Below are positions 59,463 to 64,000 of a DNA stretch of 64,000 bases, one piece after another. The translations under genes and the position numbers were made by a program. The notes under the pieces were generated by a model. The model worked only from the letters and a program-made list of their open reading frames with translations. It had not been told where the DNA came from and searched no databases. Within the stretch, counting starts at the first letter, position 1; each line of letters opens with the position of its first letter. The stretch comes from Acidovorax soli (GTDB lineage: Bacteria; Pseudomonadota; Gammaproteobacteria; Burkholderiales; Burkholderiaceae_C): NCBI RefSeq assembly GCF_014207955.1, contig NZ_JACHLK010000002.1:806001-870000 (forward strand). The letters run 5' to 3'.

Positions 59463-60401
59463 ATGCACCTTACGACGACGCACCTGCACGACCTGCTGCT
59501 CGACCCCGCGACGCACCCGCGTGGCCAGCCGCACCTGAGCGCGGCCAGCGGCCTGGTGCGGGCGGGGGCCTGGTTGTATGTGGTGGCCGATGACGAGCAC
59601 CATCTGGGCATGCTGCCCATCACTGCCGCTGTCGCGCCGCAGCCAGCACCGCTGGTGCAACTGCACCGCATCCTGCCAGGCGACCTGCCCACCGAGCCGC
59701 GCGAACGCAAAAAGCGCAAGCCCGACCTGGAAGCACTGGCCCTGCTGCCCGCCTCTTCTGCGTACCCTCACGGAGCACTGCTGGCCCTGGGGTCCGGGTC
59801 CAAGCCCAACCGGCAACGGGGCCTTGCCATCGCGCTCGACGCCACTGGGCGCCCCGATGGCGCTGCACAGGCGCTGGACCTGTCCGCCCTCTACGCACCG
59901 TTGCGCGCCGAGTTTGCCGACCTCAACATCGAAGGCGCCTTTGTCACCCACGACGCAATGCACCTGCTGCAGCGCGGCAACAAGGGCGATGCGCGCAGCG
60001 CCTGCATCACCTACCCGCTGGCACCGCTGCTGGCCTGGCTGGCCGGCACCCGTGCGCAGCCACCGGCGCCGCTGCGCACCACCCTGTTCGACCTGGGCAC
60101 GGTGGACGGCGTGCCGCTGGGCTTTACCGATGGCGCGGCACTGCCCGGTGGCGATGGTGACTGCGGATGGATCTTCAGCGCCGTGGCCGAGAACACGGAC
60201 GACAGCTATGCCGACGGTGAGTGCGTGGCATCTGCGATTGGCTGGGTCGAAGCGGATGGGGTACTGCAGCGCATCGCGGCCCTGGAAGGGGCGCCCAAGG
60301 TCGAAGGGATTGCGCTGGATGGGGCCGGGCGACTGCTGATGGTCACGGATGCGGACGATCCGGCGCGGGCTTCTCGACTATTGGCGGTCGCACTGGATTG
60401 A
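59463..60401 (+). CDS. conserved propeller-like protein of unknown function
   Basis: A 312-residue soluble protein. ATG 59463 was chosen since the 24 codons before it are not conserved-looking. It has spaced strands typical of a beta-propeller: SAASGLVRAGAWLYVVADDE, GALLALGSGSKPNRQRGLAI, NIEGAFVTHDAMHLLQRGNK, and a closing EGIALDGAGRLLMVTDADDP. The KRKPDLEAL and GSGSxPxR motifs suggest the DUF6929 family, related to phytase-like esterase propellers. Function unknown. The next gene starts 3 bases after its stop. Confidence 0.78.
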   Translation: MHLTTTHLHDLLLDPATHPRGQPHLSAASGLVRAGAWLYVVADDEHHLGMLPITAAVAPQPAPLVQLHRILPGDLPTEPRERKKRKPDLEALALLPASSAYPHGALLALGSGSKPNRQRGLAIALDATGRPDGAAQALDLSALYAPLRAEFADLNIEGAFVTHDAMHLLQRGNKGDARSACITYPLAPLLAWLAGTRAQPPAPLRTTLFDLGTVDGVPLGFTDGAALPGGDGDCGWIFSAVAENTDDSYADGECVASAIGWVEADGVLQRIAALEGAPKVEGIALDGAGRLLMVTDADDPARASRLLAVALD

Positions 60402-60404
60402 CGG

Positions 60405-60806
60405 ATGGCCAAGCACTTGCCCTTTGAAGAACAGTTCCATGCCCTGGCAGACAGGGCCACACCCGCTGGCAGCGCCCGCGCTGCCAGCAATGAAGCGGCC
60501 ACCCGGCCCGCCATTCCCCTGCGCGAAGACCTGCGCAGCTTTGCAGACGCCCTGCGCGCCGCCCGCCTGGAGACTCCCGGCGAAGAAGAGGTCCAGGGCG
60601 CCCGCGGGATCCAGGAAGCCAACATGGCCGACACCAAGGCCCTGTGGGCCTCCATCCGCCCCCGGCTGCAGCGCGACCTGGCGCGGGCCGCGTGGATCGA
60701 TGGCCAGCTGCAGCAGATGTTCAAGGCCTTCGACGCTGGCAAGCATGAACAGGCGCGCCAGATCGCCTGGGCTCTGTGCCGGGCCAAGCTGGGCACGTTG
60801 CGGTAA
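60405..60806 (+). CDS. small helical protein of unknown function
   Basis: A 133-residue Ala/Arg-rich soluble protein in operon with the propeller-like gene. Predicted almost wholly helical (LREDLRSFADALRAARLETP, RPRLQRDLARAAWIDGQLQQ, FDAGKHEQARQIAWALCRAK). One Cys near the C terminus. No family recognised. Confidence 0.62.
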   Translation: MAKHLPFEEQFHALADRATPAGSARAASNEAATRPAIPLREDLRSFADALRAARLETPGEEEVQGARGIQEANMADTKALWASIRPRLQRDLARAAWIDGQLQQMFKAFDAGKHEQARQIAWALCRAKLGTLR

Positions 60807-60872
60807 GGAGCTGCTCCAGCCCGTGCCAGAGCGGTGGGGTAGCTACAGGCCATCATCCCCGCTTGGAGACTG

Positions 60873-61151
60873 CTACTGCGTGAACCCAAGCCAGGTGGCG
60901 GCCCCCAGGCAGCCGACGGAGAGAACGACGAATACCCAGTACAGGCCTGGAATACCACCCACCGCGGTGAGTTTGTTGCTCTGCAAGCCTTCTTGCGCTG
61001 GCCTGGAAAGTGGGTCCAACCCCACTGCCCGACCGGAGGATGGCGGGGGTACAGCCCAGATTTGGTGCCGCGAGCTGCGCTCAAACTGGTACGCATCGAA
61101 GGCCAGGTACGCAAAAAAGACCGAGAGGGCCAGCAGGCCAAAAGGAACCAC
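60873..61151 (-). CDS. small membrane protein of unknown function
   Basis: A 92-residue protein with two hydrophobic helices, one at the N terminus (VPFGLLALSVFFAYLAFDAY) and one at the C terminus (LYWVFVVLSVGCLGAATWLG), joined by a 45-residue polar loop. No family recognised. 43 bases separate it from the next gene upstream on the same strand. Confidence 0.6.
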   Translation of the reverse strand: MVPFGLLALSVFFAYLAFDAYQFERSSRHQIWAVPPPSSGRAVGLDPLSRPAQEGLQSNKLTAVGGIPGLYWVFVVLSVGCLGAATWLGFTQ

Positions 61152-61194
61152 GAATATATGTCCTTTCTTTGAACCCAGTGCGTGGCGGCGCCAG

Positions 61195-61530
61195 TCACCG
61201 GGCTTCTGTCTTTGTCTTTATCGGCGGAGGCGCCGCGAAGCCACGGACCTTGGTCCAGTACTCGTCATGCACATCGGCATCCACCGCGGGCGCGATATGG
61301 GTCGCATACAGCGCATCGCGCCCATCCTTGCGCGGGCCGGAGATCCAGTAGGGGTCGCCCGTGGCCTCGTCGAAATAGTTCGACTTGAAGCCACTGCCCT
61401 TCTGGCTCTGGAAGGATTGCCCGGCGTAGTACAGGGTGGCGCCCGTCCTGGAAAAGCGCACCCGGCCAATGCGCGCAGGACCGGTGAGGCCGCCAGCCTT
61501 GGATTCGATGTACATGATGCGGGGTTTCAT
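61195..61530 (-). CDS. conserved small protein of unknown function
   Basis: A 111-residue soluble protein of a widespread small family: MKPRIMYIESKAGGLTGPAR, then IGRVRFSRTGATLYYAGQSF, KGSGFKSNYFDEATGDPYWI and SGPRKDGRDALYATHIAP. Family members are often mislabelled as enzymes in databases; there is no catalytic signature here. Good start and length for the family. Confidence 0.82.
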   Translation of the reverse strand: MKPRIMYIESKAGGLTGPARIGRVRFSRTGATLYYAGQSFQSQKGSGFKSNYFDEATGDPYWISGPRKDGRDALYATHIAPAVDADVHDEYWTKVRGFAAPPPIKTKTEAR

Positions 61531-61536
61531 GAGAAC

Positions 61537-63498
61537 CTATTTGGTCATTGGCAAGCCTGCGCCCGGCTTGCGCAGCCGCCGCAGCCAATAGGCCGCAGCC
61601 AGCAGAAGTGCCAACCCAATGGCTGCGCTGCGCTGCATTGAACCGGGTGGACCATCGTAGCGTGCCGTGATCGTGTGTTCGCCAGCCGCCAATCGAACCT
61701 GCATCCGGCCATCCGGCAACAACTGCTCTTCGATGGTCGCTGCGGCCAAGGCCACGCCGTTCACGTGCACGGACCAGCCTGGCAGGTAGATTTGCTGGAT
61801 CACCACCACACCCGGGCTCGCGCCTGCGAAGCGGTAGTTGAGCGCGTGCGGCGAATGCCCGGGCTGTGGCTGCCCCTGCCAATGCGCTGAGTCACTGGTC
61901 ATCCAATTCAATGTGGACGGGTTTGAAAATGGGTCAAATCCCAGACGTCCGGTCAAGGCGGCCCGATGTCGCGCCAGTTGTGCTTCGCATGCTGGACTGG
62001 CAGGCGTATGCCGTGCAGTTTCGGGCGGATTCTTGGCGAATCTTGCCGGCAACCATTCCCCAAAATCCAGGGTAGCCACCACTGTGTTGGGTCGGGCCAG
62101 GCTGGGATAGGTCTTGATGCAGTCGAGCTGCGCGCCGGCAACGGGCTCGCCCAACACGGGCAGTGCGCGAAAGTCATGGTATTTCCATACCGACCACGTC
62201 AGCGCCAGCAGCCCGAGGGTCAAGCCCAGCCGGCGCAGGACCGGGTGGCGCGTGCTGCCTTGCCAATAGCCAAGAGTACAAAGCACCTGCAGCGCGGGCG
62301 CAAACACCGCCAGACGCCAGGGAAACTGCATCAGTGAAAAGGGGTACAGATGCCAGAACCAGCGGCCGGTCGGCAGCATGGCTAGAAACAGTACAAGGTA
62401 GACCACGCCTGCGGCCCGGATCAGAGGGTGTCCACGGCCTTGCCAGGCACCGGACAATGCCAAAGCCACAAAGGGTGCGGCCAGAAACGCCTGGTGGCTG
62501 AAGGATGCCGACGGGTCTGGCAGGCCAAACAGCACACCAGACAGAGAGACGACGTTGCGCCAGGTCTCAAAACTGCCGATTGCAGCGGCCTGGGCATTGA
62601 CCAGGGGTTTGAGTTGCGCAACCGGGAGCCAATAGGGCGAGGCCAGTGCCAGTGCCAGCAACAGGGCACCTGCGAGTTCAAAGAGGCTGCGCAGTCTGGC
62701 CGCCAGCGGTGCTTGGTGCCCGGTACCGGCCAGCGTCAGCACACCCAGCAGAGCGACGACCAATGGCAAAAACAGTACGGCAATCGGGTGGCTATAAAAG
62801 CTTGCCGCAAGGACCAGCGTCAGCCCGCTCCAGCACAGCGCCCGCCCCCTCAGATCCATTGTTGAGCGCTGCACTGGCGCCAGCAGGCACCAACTCCAGT
62901 GCAGCACCCACGGCGACAGTTGAATGACCATCCATTCACTCAAGTCACCGCGCTCACTCAGGTTGATGTGAACATAGGGCGCCGCCTGAAACAACACCAC
63001 AAGGGCCAGAGCGGAGAGGCGGTCCACAAAAGTCCGTGCAAGTCGGTACGCCCCAAGCCCGCCAATGAGGCACAGCGTAGCCAGTGTCAGCAATTGGCGC
63101 CATAGCAGGTCGTCAGTCAGTACGGCCAGCAAGCTGTTGAGAAAGAAATAGCCAGGTTGATAAAAGACGAACTCGGGATAGCCGTACCCGCCATTGAACT
63201 CCGGTAGCCAGCGCGGATACCAAATGCCTGCGGCCATCGCCTCCTGAAAGTGACTCGACAACACGGCGTAGCGGAAGTAGTCGTGGGCGTCTGGCAGGAC
63301 CGGGTTCAACAGGTTCAACCAAAGCGGCAGCAAGGACAGTACGGGCAGTGCCGCCCAAACGCCGAGCGTCAGCCAAGTCCAGCGCCTGGCAGGGGTGGCG
63401 CCAAACGCGCGGGCAGCCGTTTGCATGGTGCCCGCACCAAGCGTCTGGAACCAGAGCATGCCCGCGATCAACCGCTGCGTTGCGTGGTGAGATTTCAT
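61537..63498 (-). CDS. large polytopic membrane protein (YfhO-like)
   Basis: A 653-residue inner-membrane protein with about 12 hydrophobic segments from residue 45 to 450, then a C-terminal soluble beta-rich domain (about 470-610) and a final helix. Start ATG 63498; ATG codons at MLWFQTL and MQTAARAFG are alternatives closer to the first helix. The pattern (LPDAHDYFRYAVLSSHFQEA in the first loop, GGYGYPEFVFYQPGYFFLNS, and a C-terminal domain with LPGWSVHVNGVALA) resembles YfhO-like and 6-pyruvoyl-tetrahydropterin-synthase-related GT-C-type proteins, which add sugars from lipid carriers in envelope biogenesis. Acceptor and donor unknown. Confidence 0.75.
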   Translation of the reverse strand: MKSHHATQRLIAGMLWFQTLGAGTMQTAARAFGATPARRWTWLTLGVWAALPVLSLLPLWLNLLNPVLPDAHDYFRYAVLSSHFQEAMAAGIWYPRWLPEFNGGYGYPEFVFYQPGYFFLNSLLAVLTDDLLWRQLLTLATLCLIGGLGAYRLARTFVDRLSALALVVLFQAAPYVHINLSERGDLSEWMVIQLSPWVLHWSWCLLAPVQRSTMDLRGRALCWSGLTLVLAASFYSHPIAVLFLPLVVALLGVLTLAGTGHQAPLAARLRSLFELAGALLLALALASPYWLPVAQLKPLVNAQAAAIGSFETWRNVVSLSGVLFGLPDPSASFSHQAFLAAPFVALALSGAWQGRGHPLIRAAGVVYLVLFLAMLPTGRWFWHLYPFSLMQFPWRLAVFAPALQVLCTLGYWQGSTRHPVLRRLGLTLGLLALTWSVWKYHDFRALPVLGEPVAGAQLDCIKTYPSLARPNTVVATLDFGEWLPARFAKNPPETARHTPASPACEAQLARHRAALTGRLGFDPFSNPSTLNWMTSDSAHWQGQPQPGHSPHALNYRFAGASPGVVVIQQIYLPGWSVHVNGVALAAATIEEQLLPDGRMQVRLAAGEHTITARYDGPPGSMQRSAAIGLALLLAAAYWLRRLRKPGAGLPMTK

Positions 63499-64000
63499 CG
63501 GCTCCGCCCCCCTGGTGGGCCCACATCGAAAGCCCTGCGTTGCCTTGTGCAGCCTTGGCAAACAACCGGATAGGCAAGGTTCCATCGATGCAGCACGGGC
63601 AGGCTTGCCATGCCGGGTCCGGTGCAATTCAGGGAGACCTTACGATCTTGTCGGGGTCGCGCTGCGGCGCCATCGGGATGCGTGGATGCTTCGGGTGCGC
63701 CGCGTGGGCCCGAGCCCATGCAAGCAGCCGGGGCGTCCAATCGCCCGATTTCACCCCAACCCTTCGGGCCAGTGCCTGGCCGGGCGGTCTGCGGCGTTGC
63801 GGCGCTTGCCAATAGCCGAGCTCTTGGCTGCACCCCGCGCCTGGCATCCCATCCCGGCAAGGTAGATGCACGACCCTCCAAAGATAGCAAACAGGCGCTG
63901 GACACCCCAAACGGCAGGGGTTCTGTTGCATGGGTGGCGTCGGGGCAAAAAGAGTGGTTCGGTTGCACGGGTGGACAAGCTGGAACTGGTGGGTGCGGTG
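63499..64000. other. 502-base terminal gap, no gene identified
   Basis: Several minus-strand frames cross this stretch (63629-63978) but none has a ribosome site or recognisable sequence. At the very end a short unit occurs twice: GGTTCTGTTGCATGGGTGG (63921 on) and GGTTCGGTTGCACGGGTGG (63957 on), 36 bases apart. A gene or repeat array may continue beyond the window. Confidence 0.4.

Noticed and set aside
63629..63978. Minus-strand short genes at the right edge
   Set aside because: Two overlapping frames without ribosome sites or recognisable sequence; not enough support to call a gene.
1..64000. CRISPR arrays, rRNA and tRNA genes
   Set aside because: No regularly spaced identical repeats and no tRNA-like cloverleaf or rRNA sequence were recognised in any gap; a covariance search could not be run.

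Overview
The window is GC-rich, with dense genes, short intergenic gaps and long spurious antisense frames. Its gene content (copper efflux and oxidase genes, many c-di-GMP proteins, split YeeE pair, LysE, OYE-type reductase, TACAAT-type promoters) suggests a betaproteobacterium of the Comamonadaceae, probably Acidovorax-like. That placement is inference; no rRNA, tRNA or housekeeping marker gene is present.

Layout. 0-5.2 kb: a secreted protein of unknown function, then a large Cache/HAMP/PAS/GGDEF/EAL protein. 5.3-10.6 kb: a copper-handling operon (small His-rich protein, small periplasmic protein, TolC-type lipoprotein, Tat-exported multicopper oxidase, cupredoxin, DUF411 protein, CusF-like chaperone). 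10.6-14.0 kb: three tandem paralogues on the + strand with a SUKH/SMI1-like core, two of them with twin-arginine leaders. 14.0-24.9 kb: four tandem secreted RCC1-repeat paralogues (about 880 residues each) on the minus strand, ending tail to tail with the SUKH-like trio. These two arrays fill 14 kb and are the most unusual structure here. 25-30.3 kb: P1-family peptidase, an EF-Ts-UBA/SUKH fusion, a PAS-GGDEF cyclase, a protein of unknown function, a streptothricin-acetyltransferase-like GNAT and a LysE exporter.

30.4-33.7 kb is a foreign AT-rich island: a translationally coupled AAA ATPase and TOPRIM-like protein (candidate anti-phage system) followed by a complete IS5-family element whose right end truncates a lipoprotein gene. 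34-38.3 kb: a GFA-family protein preceded by a perfect LexA-type SOS box, an unknown membrane protein and a three-gene ABC-2 exporter. 38.4-43.4 kb: HxlR/carboxymuconolactone-decarboxylase pair, an unknown gene, a saccharopine-dehydrogenase-like oxidoreductase divergent from its TetR regulator with two clear operators, and an ArsR-YeeE-YeeE operon. 43.5-48.4 kb: YcxB-like protein, DUF1801 protein with a histone-H1-like tail, quinone-oxidoreductase-like MDR, OYE-family reductase and divergent LysR.

48.6-51.6 kb is a second lower-GC block: two exported proteins (one with a putative permuted papain-like peptidase/amidase fold) and a LuxR-type regulator. 52.1-56.6 kb: an overlapping pair, hybrid histidine kinase plus response regulator with GGDEF and EAL. 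57-64 kb: unknown propeller-like proteins, a long inverted-repeat (MITE-like) element, DUF1810, two small SHOCT-type lipoproteins, small unknown genes and a large YfhO-like membrane protein; the last 500 bases hold no convincing gene.
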